This document shows, piece after piece, positions 45,397-53,742 of a stretch of DNA of 64,000 bases. The notes beneath the pieces were generated by a model. The model made no database searches. It saw only the letters and a program-made list of their open reading frames with translations, and was not told the DNA's origin. This stretch comes from Catalimonadaceae bacterium JC749 (lineage in GTDB: Bacteria > Bacteroidota > Bacteroidia > Cytophagales > Cyclobacteriaceae). The stretch spans positions 89,100 to 153,099 of the forward strand of contig JAJNNC010000007.1 in NCBI GenBank assembly GCA_021730635.1, written 5' to 3'. How positions within the stretch are numbered: the first letter of the stretch is position 1; each line of letters opens with the position of its first letter. Made by a program: the position numbers and the translations under genes.

Positions 45397-45966
45397 ATGC
45401 CTAGAAAAAAAAGAGGTGCAGGGGAAATCAGTACTGGTTCAATGGCCGATATTGCCTTCCTGCTGCTTATTTTCTTTCTGGTGACGACAACCATCGCGTC
45501 AGATAAAGGGCTGGCTATTCAGCTTCCGCCGAAACCAGATCCTAATCAGCCGCCACCAGACGTTAGATTCAATGAACGTAACCTGTTCAAGGTCCTGATA
45601 AACTCCCAGGATAATATGCTGGTAGAAGGAGAGCCCATGGATGATGCCTCTCAACTCAGAGAAAGAGTCAAAGAGTTTGTCCTCAATAACGGAAGAAATC
45701 CTGAGTTGTCTGATAGCCCGGGCGAAGCGGTTGTTTCCTTTAAAACAGACCGGGGAACCAGCTATGAAAGATATGTAGAGGTACTTGATGAGCTTCAAGG
45801 TGCTTACTATGAGATCTATGCAGAAAGGTTAGGGGTCGATACAAAAACCATCCGGGAAATCAACAATGCCGAACCGAGCCTGCAAGACCGTTATGACGAA
45901 GTAAAAAAAGAGATTCCTATGGCCATCTCTATTGCTGAACCATCAAAAACAGGAGGAGGTAGTTAA
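45397..45966 (+). CDS. exbD: ExbD-family biopolymer transport protein, first copy
   Basis: From the ATG at 45397 the 189-residue protein has a short basic N-terminus (MPRKKRGAGEISTGSMAD) and the single helix IAFLLLIFFLVTTTIA with the proton-carrying Asp just before it (DIAFLL), then a long periplasmic region. The 60-base earlier ATG at 45337 lies in the previous gene and is unlikely. The C-terminal domain is longer than in E. coli ExbD (141 residues), with an acidic insertion. Its stop overlaps the next start by one base. Confidence 0.94.
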   Translation: MPRKKRGAGEISTGSMADIAFLLLIFFLVTTTIASDKGLAIQLPPKPDPNQPPPDVRFNERNLFKVLINSQDNMLVEGEPMDDASQLRERVKEFVLNNGRNPELSDSPGEAVVSFKTDRGTSYERYVEVLDELQGAYYEIYAERLGVDTKTIREINNAEPSLQDRYDEVKKEIPMAISIAEPSKTGGGS

Positions 45967-46433
45967 TGGCAAAGTTTAAAAAGAAAGCCCAGGCGAGTCA
46001 GGATATTCCTACTTCAGCACTACCTGACATTATCTTTATGTTGCTGTTCTTTTTCATGGTAACGACTGTATTACGGGAAACAGACCTACTCGTACTGCAA
46101 CGCATTCCCAAAGCCGAACAGCTTAAAAAGATGGAAAAAAAGTCACTGGTCAGTTATATCTATATCGGAAAGCCTAAAGATACAGGCCGTTATGGTTCTG
46201 AACCTAGAATTCAGGTGAACGATGTGCTGATTTCTCCTGAGACTATTGTACAGTTTGTAAACCAGGAGAAAGATAAACTGAGCGAAGGTGAGCGGGACCA
46301 GATCACTATGGCATTGAAGGTGGATAGCGAAGCTAAAATGGGTATTGTTTCTGATGTGCAGCAACAACTTAGAGAAGCGAATGCACTGAAAGTTCTGTAC
46401 TCTTCTGTCCCGGATGCCGGTGCAGTGCCCTAA
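45966..46433 (+). CDS. exbD: ExbD-family biopolymer transport protein, second copy
   Basis: This 155-residue protein has KKKAQASQDIPTSALPDIIFMLLFFFMVTT, in which the Asp of PDIIFM is the family's proton-binding position, then a periplasmic domain with QVNDVLISPETIVQFV. Two ExbD genes in one operon suggest a heteromeric stator as in some Bacteroidota systems. Start overlaps the previous stop by one base. Confidence 0.94.
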   Translation: MAKFKKKAQASQDIPTSALPDIIFMLLFFFMVTTVLRETDLLVLQRIPKAEQLKKMEKKSLVSYIYIGKPKDTGRYGSEPRIQVNDVLISPETIVQFVNQEKDKLSEGERDQITMALKVDSEAKMGIVSDVQQQLREANALKVLYSSVPDAGAVP

Positions 46434-46459
46434 CTGCCCTTCAGACAATTTGTATCATG

Positions 46460-46491
46460 AGCCTTCTTACATTCCGTAGGAAGGCTTTTTT
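46460..46491 (+). terminator. Intrinsic terminator after the ExbB/ExbD operon
   Basis: AGCCTTC (46460-46466) and GAAGGCT (46480-46486) pair around a 13-base loop and are followed by a T run. It lies 26 bases past the second exbD stop. The frame from 46457 of the next gene would start inside it, so a later start is used. Confidence 0.88.
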
Positions 46492-46507
46492 ACTTAAAGG
46501 ATATGTC

Positions 46508-47107
46508 ATGTCATCCTTACCCACTATCAGACTTGCACAACCGTCAGATGTAGAAAAGATACTGGCTATCTATGCACCTTTCGTACAGCATACAGCCATT
46601 ACTTTTGAATACGAAGTGCCTGCTCCGCAGGATTTTCACGACAGAATGATGCAAACCCTTACCTTTGCTCCTTGGCTGGTCTGTGAGGTACAACAGCAGA
46701 TAGCGGGTTATGCCTATGCCGGAAAACATAGAAACCGGATGGCTTACCAATGGTCTGTAGAACTATCCGTTTATGTGCATGAAAATTACTATAGGAAAGG
46801 AATCGCACAGGCACTCTACACTTCTTTGATAGCATTATTGCAACTGCAAGGTTATTATAATGTCTATGCTGGCATTACACTGCCCAACCCTCCCAGCGTT
46901 TCTTTTCATGAACATTTTGGCTTTACGCCCGTAGGAATTTATCGTCAGGTAGGCTTTAAACTGGGTGCCTGGCATGATGTAGGCTGGTGGAAAATGGATA
47001 TTCAGCCTAAAACCGGGTTTCCTCTTCCTCCCAAAGGGCTGGCCAATCTACAAGGGTTACCTCAGTGGGAGGAGGCTTTAACCAAAGGACTGCCATACAT
47101 TAAATAA
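46508..47107 (+). CDS. GNAT acetyltransferase, phosphinothricin-acetyltransferase-like
   Basis: From the ATG at 46508 (MSSLPTIRLAQPSDVEKIL), past the terminator, the 199-residue protein is a single GNAT domain. AIYAPFVQHTAITFEYEVP is the start of the Bar/PAT group, and the SVELSVYVHENYYRKGIAQALY region carries the acetyl-CoA loop, with GITLPNPPSVSFHEHFGF later. It probably N-acetylates an amine compound. It begins a group of acetyltransferase and methyltransferase genes. Confidence 0.92.
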   Translation: MSSLPTIRLAQPSDVEKILAIYAPFVQHTAITFEYEVPAPQDFHDRMMQTLTFAPWLVCEVQQQIAGYAYAGKHRNRMAYQWSVELSVYVHENYYRKGIAQALYTSLIALLQLQGYYNVYAGITLPNPPSVSFHEHFGFTPVGIYRQVGFKLGAWHDVGWWKMDIQPKTGFPLPPKGLANLQGLPQWEEALTKGLPYIK

Positions 47108-47116
47108 TATAAAAAT

Positions 47117-48064
47117 ATGATCTATCTGCGCCGCCCCTCTCCAACAGAGGCAACCATGCTGGCTCACTTAAGTGCAACCACTTTCACAGATGCCTTCGGT
47201 TCATACAACAAAGAAAGCGATCTGACCGCTTATGTGCATCAGGCTTTCAATCCCTTAACTGTTCAGCAGGAACTGGCCGATGACAATGCTGTTTTTTGGG
47301 TAGCCTACGATCAGGAAGAGCCTGTAGGATATCTGAAACTGCGTAAGAATCATTACCCCGAATCGCTACCTTTGACCCATGCTCTTGAGTTGCAACGAAT
47401 TTATGTGCACCAGCAATGGCAGGGAAAAGGGGTGGGAAAGAAACTGATGCAAAAGGCTATCACTTATGCCACCGAACAGGGATTTGATAAGTTATGGTTA
47501 GGCGTTTGGGAACATAACCGCAAAGCGATTGCTTTTTACGAGCAATGGGATTTTAAGGTCTGCGGTTCCCATGCTTTTATGCTGGGTCAAGACCGGCAAA
47601 CAGATTTGTTGATGTGCCTTCCTTTATCCCACCCAATGACTATGTCTACCGCCCAGGAAAGTGAGTTAGCGCTTATCCGGGAAATCATCCGGGAAAACCA
47701 GTTACCTGTACAGGATCTGGCAGCACACGTATACTTTTTGGTAGCCAGAGAAAATCAGGAAATCGTGGGAGTCTGTGGCCTGGAGGGCTATGCTCCTTAT
47801 GGTTTATTACGTTCGCTGGCCGTAAAGCAGCACCATCAGCATAAAAACATAGGGACCAGGCTGACCCAAAAGATGCTGCAAACAGCAGTTGAGCAGGGGA
47901 TTACGCAAATCTTTCTTCTGACCACAACAGCCGCTGATTTTTTTAAACGGTTGGGCTTTGACACGATCGAACGGACTGCTGCGCCGGAGGTCATTCAGGG
48001 CACTACTGAGTTTGCCAGTATCTGCCCTTCTTCTGCCATTTGCATGCAAAAGCAATTGCTATGA
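47117..48064 (+). CDS. Fusion of two GNAT domains, second of ArsN2 type
   Basis: The 315-residue protein contains a first GNAT domain (about 1-165, acetyl-CoA loop VHQQWQGKGVGKKLMQKA) and a second (about 180-315) with VKQHHQHKNIGTRLTQKML, then LLTTTAADFFKRLGF and ERTAAPEVIQGTTEFASICPSSAICM. The last block is characteristic of ArsN2 arsenic-resistance N-acetyltransferases, which in ars operons modify thiol- or arsenic-linked amines. No other arsenic gene is in the window, so the role is unclear. Two domains in one protein is uncommon. Confidence 0.88.
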   Translation: MIYLRRPSPTEATMLAHLSATTFTDAFGSYNKESDLTAYVHQAFNPLTVQQELADDNAVFWVAYDQEEPVGYLKLRKNHYPESLPLTHALELQRIYVHQQWQGKGVGKKLMQKAITYATEQGFDKLWLGVWEHNRKAIAFYEQWDFKVCGSHAFMLGQDRQTDLLMCLPLSHPMTMSTAQESELALIREIIRENQLPVQDLAAHVYFLVARENQEIVGVCGLEGYAPYGLLRSLAVKQHHQHKNIGTRLTQKMLQTAVEQGITQIFLLTTTAADFFKRLGFDTIERTAAPEVIQGTTEFASICPSSAICMQKQLL

Positions 48065-48086
48065 TTTCCTGAAAACAAGAACATTT

Positions 48087-48428
48087 ATGACAATTAATTA
48101 CCATCAAAAAGTTTTCAGATCTGTCAGTAATACAGACAATGGTGAGGTAACGGCTGAAACCACTTTTTACTACCAGCAGCAAGATAATATCGTAACCGCT
48201 ACTTATCAGGGAGGACCTATTTTATCTGGCAACCTGATAGCCAAAGTAGATGAAAATGGGATATTGGAGATGCGGTATCAACATCTTAACCAGCAATTGG
48301 AGTTTATGACCGGCCGGTGTATTTCGGTGCCTGAAGTGCTGGAGAATGGAAAATTAAGACTGCATGAGACCTGGCAATGGACCAGTGGCGATCAGTCCAG
48401 AGGAAATTCCGTAATAGAAGAAGTATAA
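48087..48428 (+). CDS. Conserved hypothetical protein, beta-rich
   Basis: From the ATG at 48087 the 113-residue protein reads as paired beta strands: VFRSVSNTDNGEVTAETTFYYQ, NIVTATYQGGPILSGNLI, ILEMRYQHLNQQLEFMTGRC, then RLHETWQWTSGDQSRGNSVI. Similar Bacteroidota proteins are sometimes labelled N-acetylglutamate synthase, but there is no GNAT motif and I consider that label unsupported. It may be a small ligand-binding protein. It lies 10 bases before the methyltransferase gene. Confidence 0.7.
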   Translation: MTINYHQKVFRSVSNTDNGEVTAETTFYYQQQDNIVTATYQGGPILSGNLIAKVDENGILEMRYQHLNQQLEFMTGRCISVPEVLENGKLRLHETWQWTSGDQSRGNSVIEEV

Positions 48429-48438
48429 AAAGTAAAAT

Positions 48439-49137
48439 ATGGAAGACAAACAACCTCCTATCCCACAGGATCGCGCTAAACTATATCGCTATGCGAAGGG
48501 TGAAACCTTCGCCGGTAAAAAGATAACAGACGTATTTTCTTCTATCTATCAGAACAGAACCTGGGACGAACAAAGCACCCGGGAGTCTGTTTCAGGCTCC
48601 GGTTCTTCCTTTGCTCAAACTAAACATATTGTACAAGCCTTGCCCGCCTTGCTGGACCAATACCTGATTCGCTCAGTGCTGGATATTCCCTGCGGAGATT
48701 TTCACTGGATGCAACAGCTGGACTGGACTGGCAGAACCTATACCGGCGCTGATATTGTCAAAGCCCTGATTGAACAGAATCAGTCAAAATTCAGCAACAA
48801 TAATATTCAGTTCCGACAGCTGGATCTAACACGGGATGAGTTACCTGCCCATGATCTGATCTTTTGCCGGGACTGTCTGGTCCATTTCTCCTATCAGGAC
48901 ATCCGGAAAGCTATTCGGCATATCAGGCAAAGCCAAAGCTGCTATCTGCTCACCACCACCTTTACCGAACAAACCATCAATGAGGATGTGACTACAGGAG
49001 GCTGGCGACCTTTAAATTTTGAAAGAGAACCTTTCTCTTTCCCCAAACCTCTGACCCTCATCCACGAAAAATGCACCGAAATGAATGGTATCTTCCGGGA
49101 TAAAAGTCTGGGTCTTTGGAAAATAACAGATTTATAG
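48439..49137 (+). CDS. Class I SAM-dependent methyltransferase
   Basis: The 232-residue protein has an N-terminal segment, the SAM loop SVLDIPCGDFHWMQQLDW near 79-96, TYTGADIVKALIEQNQSKF for the ribose Asp, and DLIFCRDCLVHFSYQDI in the later strand region. The pattern is that of small-molecule or lipid methyltransferases. It ends TDL after GIFRDKSLGLW. The substrate is unknown. It follows the small beta-rich gene after 10 bases. Confidence 0.88.
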   Translation: MEDKQPPIPQDRAKLYRYAKGETFAGKKITDVFSSIYQNRTWDEQSTRESVSGSGSSFAQTKHIVQALPALLDQYLIRSVLDIPCGDFHWMQQLDWTGRTYTGADIVKALIEQNQSKFSNNNIQFRQLDLTRDELPAHDLIFCRDCLVHFSYQDIRKAIRHIRQSQSCYLLTTTFTEQTINEDVTTGGWRPLNFEREPFSFPKPLTLIHEKCTEMNGIFRDKSLGLWKITDL

Positions 49138-49183
49138 CAGGTGTTTTGGAAAACACTTCGTGTATTATACATTCAGCCAACCC

Positions 49184-49669
49184 ATGCAATCTTATTATCT
49201 CCGACCTATCAGATCCGCAGATAACCAACCCATAGCGGCCATCATCAGGAGCGTATTGACAGAATTTGAAGCAAATTTGCCTGGAACTGCCTTTTATGAT
49301 CCTGCCATCGACCATCTGTATGAATATTATCAGCAAAACCGTACCGCTTATTTCGTCGCTGAAATCAATCATCAGATAGTAGGGGGTAGTGGCATCGGTT
49401 ATTTATCTGGTGCTGATCCTGCTATCTGCGAATTGCAAAAGTTGTATCTGTTACCCGAAGGTAGAGGGGTAGGGCTGGGAAAAAGATTGATGGTACAATG
49501 CCTTCAATTTGCCAGGGAAGCCGGTTATCGACAGTGCTACCTGGAATCGCTTCCTCAACTTACCGCAGGTGTTAAGCTATATGAAAAGTTTGGATTCCGT
49601 TATTTGGATCACCCGTTAGGGCAAACCGGCCATCATGGGTGTAACCTGTGGATGATCCTGGATCTATAA
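49184..49669 (+). CDS. GNAT family N-acetyltransferase
   Basis: The 161-residue protein shows the GNAT fold: YYLRPIRSADNQPIAAIIRS, LQKLYLLPEGRGVGLGKRLMVQC (acetyl-CoA loop RGVGLGKRL), CYLESLPQLTAGVKLYEKFGF. The ATG at 49184 is the natural start (MQSYYLRPI), since the upstream Met at 49160 adds 8 residues. It is the third acetyltransferase gene in 3.2 kb. The substrate is unknown. Confidence 0.9.
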   Translation: MQSYYLRPIRSADNQPIAAIIRSVLTEFEANLPGTAFYDPAIDHLYEYYQQNRTAYFVAEINHQIVGGSGIGYLSGADPAICELQKLYLLPEGRGVGLGKRLMVQCLQFAREAGYRQCYLESLPQLTAGVKLYEKFGFRYLDHPLGQTGHHGCNLWMILDL

Positions 49670-49676
49670 CAGCAGT

Positions 49677-51140
49677 TCAATCGCTGACTATGAGTTGGGC
49701 TCCCAACCTTTCAATTTCGTCCAGCAACTGTTCCAATACTGTCACTGTAGTAAAAGGATTCATCAGGGTAGTGCGTAAATACAGTTTTCCTCGAAGCTGA
49801 GTCTGTACAATATAAAACCTGCCTTCTTCCAGCATTTGCTGGCGGATTTTAGCATTGATCTCATTCAGAACGCTACTTTCCAAACCCTTACCTACATAAC
49901 GGAAACAGACAATATTCGCTTCGGGTTTCAGGGCCAGTTGTAGATAAGGCCGGCGCTGAATTTGTTGTGCGAAAGTCTGAGTAAGCTCATAGAGATGGGT
50001 AATGTTATCATCAAAGATTTTCTTCCCATAGGTTTTCAGGATAGCATACACCTGAATGCTCATCATACGTTTGGTACACTCAAAGGCTCTTTTCCCGGAA
50101 TTAAACCACTCTCCTTCCTGCTCACTGAGCAGGTAAGAGGCTTTCTGGGCAAAAGTCTGATAAGAATACTTTTCTTCCTTAAACAGCAAGGCAGTGGTGA
50201 TGGCAGGGGTCAGCATCATCTTATGAAAATCAATGGTTATAGAGTCTGCCCGGTCAATGCCCTGTACCAGATGCTGAAACTGAGGGGAAAATATCACGGG
50301 CGCCCCATGGGCTCCGTCTACATGAAACCACAGCTTATGCCTCTCGCAAAAATCAGCGATAGCTGGCAGAGGATCATAAGACCCGGTAGAAGTACTGCAG
50401 CTAGAACCTACTACGGCAATCACTTTTTTTCCTGCAGCCCGTGCCTGCTGATAACAGGTTTCCAGGGCGTCTACCCGCATTCTGCAGTGCTCGTCGGTAG
50501 GAACTTTGATGACACCCTCTTCGCCCCAGCCCATCACTTTGGCAGCCCGGTCAATGCAATAGTGAGCCTCTTCAGAGACCAGTAAGGCTAAAGGTTCCCG
50601 GGTGCCCATCTGCCAGGCATCATAGCCTGCTTTGGCTTGCCGGGCGGCTAACAGGGCAGTCAGGTTAGACAGGGTTCCCCCTGAGGTCATCAGGCCTCCG
50701 GCCTGTTCTCCATAACCCATTGCTTGTGTCATCTCTCGGATCACCACTCTTTCAATGACAGAGGAAACAGGCCCCATTTCATAAACAGCCATCCCATTGT
50801 TTAAGAAAGCACTCAACAGTGCTGATAAAGCAGCGACAGGTACAGGTGGCGACACCTGATGGCCAATATAGTGGGGGTGATGAATATGCATAGACTGGGC
50901 CAACACCCTATCCCAAAAAGTGTTGACTGGCTGATCCGGTGACGCAGCATAATCGGCCTGCCAGGAAAAAAGACCATCGTCGGGCGATTGCCAGGGAAGT
51001 ACAGCCAGGGCCGGATTATCTTGCATATTCGCCAGGTAATCGGCTAAACGATTGATCAGGCGATGCCCTTGCGCACGAAAGCTTTCCGGATCATACGCTT
51101 TTTGAAGAAGGTCAGGAATGGAGGCTTGGTTTGTTTTCAT
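49677..51140 (-). CDS. PLP-dependent group II amino acid decarboxylase
   Basis: The 487-residue protein has the aspartate aminotransferase fold of group II decarboxylases. GLMTSGGTLSNLTALLAARQ is near residue 140, VDGAHGAPVIFSP holds the cofactor-binding Asp, and TIDFHKMMLTPAITTALLF gives the Schiff-base lysine near 310. Relatives decarboxylate diaminobutyrate, aromatic amino acids or glutamate. The residues seen do not settle which. A PLP-dependent regulator follows on the same strand upstream (51274). Confidence 0.9.
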   Translation of the reverse strand: MKTNQASIPDLLQKAYDPESFRAQGHRLINRLADYLANMQDNPALAVLPWQSPDDGLFSWQADYAASPDQPVNTFWDRVLAQSMHIHHPHYIGHQVSPPVPVAALSALLSAFLNNGMAVYEMGPVSSVIERVVIREMTQAMGYGEQAGGLMTSGGTLSNLTALLAARQAKAGYDAWQMGTREPLALLVSEEAHYCIDRAAKVMGWGEEGVIKVPTDEHCRMRVDALETCYQQARAAGKKVIAVVGSSCSTSTGSYDPLPAIADFCERHKLWFHVDGAHGAPVIFSPQFQHLVQGIDRADSITIDFHKMMLTPAITTALLFKEEKYSYQTFAQKASYLLSEQEGEWFNSGKRAFECTKRMMSIQVYAILKTYGKKIFDDNITHLYELTQTFAQQIQRRPYLQLALKPEANIVCFRYVGKGLESSVLNEINAKIRQQMLEEGRFYIVQTQLRGKLYLRTTLMNPFTTVTVLEQLLDEIERLGAQLIVSD

Positions 51141-51188
51141 GCAAAGGATTACTTAAGATGTTGTGCACGAAACTACAAAGAATTGCTG

Positions 51189-51215
51189 AAAAAGGCAGGC
51201 GGCAGATAACCTGCC
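51189..51215 (-). terminator. Intrinsic terminator after the MocR/PdxR gene
   Basis: On the minus strand GGCAGG (51215-51210) and CCTGCC (51199-51194) form a stem with a 10-base loop, followed by TTTTTC. It lies between the regulator stop and the decarboxylase start, so the two are not simply one transcript. Confidence 0.75.
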
Positions 51216-51273
51216 AGTTTGGATAATGGCGTTTATATTTTATTGCATTACTCACTGGCGTTGAGTGCATGGC

Positions 51274-52758
51274 TTATGCGCTACGAGACAGCTTACGCTT
51301 AAAAGATGTAATACCTTCTTTCAGCACCTCCACCCCTCGTTGCATTTCTTCTGCATTCAGAGAAGCAAAGCCTAAGCGAATAGCCTGAAAACGGTGCCAG
51401 TCCTGCACACCCTCCAGAGAGATTCCCCGGGTATGCGCATATTTTGCCAATGCCAGCAGATCTATGTCAGAGGCAAAAACTACCCAGACAGCCATTCCAC
51501 CGTCGGGTACCTGAAAATGTATCCATTCTCCTAACTGCTGCTGTAGTAAAGTACAAAAATCATCCCGGCGCTGCCGGTAAATTTTGAGTGACTTCTTCAG
51601 GTGGCGCTGCAATTCACCGGCTTCAATAAATGCTGCCATTGCTTTTTCCAAGACCAGATCGCCCTGCCTGTCTATGAGCTTTCTGTATTGTGTAAGCGCT
51701 TGAATGACATTTTCAGGCGCTACCACATAACCATTCCGCAGCGCAGGAGCCATACACTTGGTCAACGATCCGATGTAAATGACAACGCCTTGCGTATCCA
51801 TGCTGATCAATGGTAACAGCGGACTGCTGGCATAGTGAAAATCGTAGTCGTAATCGTCTTCTACTATGGCAAAACGGTATTGCTGTGCCAAGCCTAACAA
51901 ACGTACCCGTCGTTCCGCACTGAGTGTTACAGTTGTCGGATAATGATGGTGCGGGGTAATGTACATAGCCCGTATAGGATACTGCCGGCACAGAGAGGCC
52001 ACCACTTCTACCTGCAGGCCCTGTTCGTCTACCGGTACTGTCAACAGCCTACCCTGAAATTTTCGGATCACCTCGTTGGCCACAGGATAACTCGACTCCC
52101 CTACGATGACATAGTCTCCTGTTTTCAGTAATAACTGAAAGATGAGATACAGCCCCATCTGGCTTCCCCGGGTAATCAGCAACTGCTGCGGTGAACAGGA
52201 AAGCCCCCGGGTGGTATGCAGAAAATGAGCTAATGCTTTTCTTAAACTAATCTCTCCCTGTTCATCTCCATAACGAAGATACTGCCTTCGCGATCTTCCG
52301 GAAGCAATCTCTCTGCATCGCTTATACAGGTTGTCCATAGGCGCAATTCTTACATCAGGGGAACCATCTGTGATCCGAAGCATCTCCTTTTTTTCTGTCT
52401 GGTGGCCATCGGAGGGCAGAAAAGAAAGAGAAAAAGCGGCTGTATGGAGTTGCTGATAGGATGGAATACTCCCCGAAGCCCATTGACGCTGGCGAACAAT
52501 CGGCAAGGTTTGAGAAATAAAGGTGCCCTGCGAAGGCGTAACATCCAACCAAGCCTGAGCCATCAACTCATCGTAAGCCGCTACCACCGTTTTACGATTA
52601 ATGTCGAGTTGTTCTGACAAATAACGGGTCCCCGGCATTTTCTGGCCGGAAATCAATCTACCCGCCATAATCTCTTTGATAATGGCTCCCACAATCTGCA
52701 AATACACAGGAGTAGGAGCATTTTTATCAATTGAGACGATATTTTTCCATGGAAACAT
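51274..52758 (-). CDS. MocR/PdxR-type GntR regulator with aminotransferase domain
   Basis: The 494-residue protein has an N-terminal winged helix of the GntR family (GTRYLSEQLDINRKTVVAAYDEL near 42-64) joined to a class I aminotransferase domain (from about 120). The PLP lysine lies in YIGSLTKCMAPALRNGYVV near 325. MocR regulators use PLP as ligand and commonly control PLP-synthesis, GABA or amino acid genes. A PNPOx-fold gene lies divergently upstream (52987) and a PLP decarboxylase downstream (49677), so both are likely targets. Confidence 0.93.
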   Translation of the reverse strand: MFPWKNIVSIDKNAPTPVYLQIVGAIIKEIMAGRLISGQKMPGTRYLSEQLDINRKTVVAAYDELMAQAWLDVTPSQGTFISQTLPIVRQRQWASGSIPSYQQLHTAAFSLSFLPSDGHQTEKKEMLRITDGSPDVRIAPMDNLYKRCREIASGRSRRQYLRYGDEQGEISLRKALAHFLHTTRGLSCSPQQLLITRGSQMGLYLIFQLLLKTGDYVIVGESSYPVANEVIRKFQGRLLTVPVDEQGLQVEVVASLCRQYPIRAMYITPHHHYPTTVTLSAERRVRLLGLAQQYRFAIVEDDYDYDFHYASSPLLPLISMDTQGVVIYIGSLTKCMAPALRNGYVVAPENVIQALTQYRKLIDRQGDLVLEKAMAAFIEAGELQRHLKKSLKIYRQRRDDFCTLLQQQLGEWIHFQVPDGGMAVWVVFASDIDLLALAKYAHTRGISLEGVQDWHRFQAIRLGFASLNAEEMQRGVEVLKEGITSFKRKLSRSA

Positions 52759-52785
52759 AACCGGACCATCTAGTAATTAAAAACT

Positions 52786-52825
52786 GGTGTAGGTAAAGGG
52801 TCCTACAAAGATATAACTTTACACC
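52786..52825. promoter_or_regulatory. Inverted repeat in the MocR divergent region
   Basis: GGTGTA (52786-52791) and TACACC (52820-52825) are perfect inverted arms 28 bases apart in the region between the MocR gene and the small ORF. MocR operators often consist of spaced half-sites. This is a candidate only. Confidence 0.4.
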
Positions 52826-52954
52826 ATGAAAACGATACAACGAAAACGTATACCACAGGAAACCGGATCAATTTTTCAGAACATCATAGAACAACTGTCT
52901 ATGTTGTTGAAAGCCGGTAAAGGAAAAACGGATCGCTACTATTTCCATAAATGA
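52826..52954 (+). CDS. Small basic ORF of unknown function
   Basis: An ATG at 52826 opens 42 codons and ends in TGA at 52954, encoding a basic peptide (MKTIQRKRIPQETG start, TDRYYFHK end) with a possible amphipathic middle (IFQNIIEQLSMLLKAG). It is 32 bases before the PNPOx-fold gene on the same strand. It could be a real small gene, a leader peptide or chance. I recognise no family. Confidence 0.3.
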   Translation: MKTIQRKRIPQETGSIFQNIIEQLSMLLKAGKGKTDRYYFHK

Positions 52955-52986
52955 AAAATGTAATAGCTCACATTATCTGAATCATC

Positions 52987-53655
52987 ATGCAATTACCAGA
53001 GAATTTTCAGAAAACGACCCGCAATGCTGTCAAACGTTTACCGGCCCGAGGTCATTACGATCAGGAGACTATTTATCAGATTCTGGATGCAGGCTTCATC
53101 TGCCATGTAGGCTTTGTCATCGATCAACAGCCTTATGTGATACCTAATGCCTATGGCAGAGAGGGGAATACGCTTTATCTGCATGGCGCTATCGGTAACC
53201 GGATGCTCAATCAGCTAGCGTATGGATTACCTGTCTGCATCACAGTGACACATACCGATGGGCTGGTGCTGGCACGCTCTGCCTTTCACCATAGTTTTAA
53301 TTACCGTTCAGCTGTATTGTTCGGCACAGGCCGGCTGGTGGCAGAAGAAAAGAAAGAACATGCGTTGAAAGTCATTACCGAACAGATATTAAAAGGAAGA
53401 TGGGATGAGGTACGCACGCCTAATCCACAGGAACTCAAAGTTACCAAAGTGCTGGCCGTTACGATAGAAGACGCCTCCGCTAAGATACGCACAGGCGGTC
53501 CTAAAGATGATGAGGAAGACTATGCACTACCAATCTGGGCAGGTGTGGTTCCTTTACAGACAACCATTGGTCAGGCCATACCCGATGCTGCTCTGGACCC
53601 GGCTATGTCACTACCTCCCAGTGTGAGGAAGCTCACCGAACCAGTGAACTCCTGA
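52987..53655 (+). CDS. PNPOx-fold FMN-binding protein (nitroimidazole-resistance-like)
   Basis: The 222-residue protein has the split-barrel flavin fold: RGHYDQETIYQILDAGFICHVGF, QPYVIPNAYGREGNTLYLHGA near 60, and AFHHSFNYRSAVLFGTGRLV near 106. It resembles NimA-type or pyridoxamine 5'-phosphate oxidase-family proteins. True PNPOx residues for pyridoxal are not evident, so it may be a flavin or heme-binding protein. Its position divergent to a MocR/PdxR regulator suggests a vitamin-B6 link. Confidence 0.88.
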   Translation: MQLPENFQKTTRNAVKRLPARGHYDQETIYQILDAGFICHVGFVIDQQPYVIPNAYGREGNTLYLHGAIGNRMLNQLAYGLPVCITVTHTDGLVLARSAFHHSFNYRSAVLFGTGRLVAEEKKEHALKVITEQILKGRWDEVRTPNPQELKVTKVLAVTIEDASAKIRTGGPKDDEEDYALPIWAGVVPLQTTIGQAIPDAALDPAMSLPPSVRKLTEPVNS

Positions 53656-53679
53656 TTGAGGAAACTACAGCATGCATGA

Positions 53680-53712
53680 GGGAGTGAATGTGATTTCATA
53701 GCAGACACTCCC
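53680..53712. terminator. Weak hairpin between convergent genes
   Basis: GGGAGTG (53680-53686) and CACTCCC (53706-53712) pair with a 19-base loop between the stops of the PNPOx-fold and transporter genes. There is no proper T run on either strand, so its role as a terminator is uncertain. Confidence 0.4.
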
Positions 53713-53742
53713 TGTAAAACGCTATCATGCCTCCTTCTTTTC

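Noticed and set aside
46457-46507. Upstream start of the PAT-like acetyltransferase at 46457
   Set aside because: It would begin inside the terminator hairpin at 46460-46491 and adds residues unlike the family.
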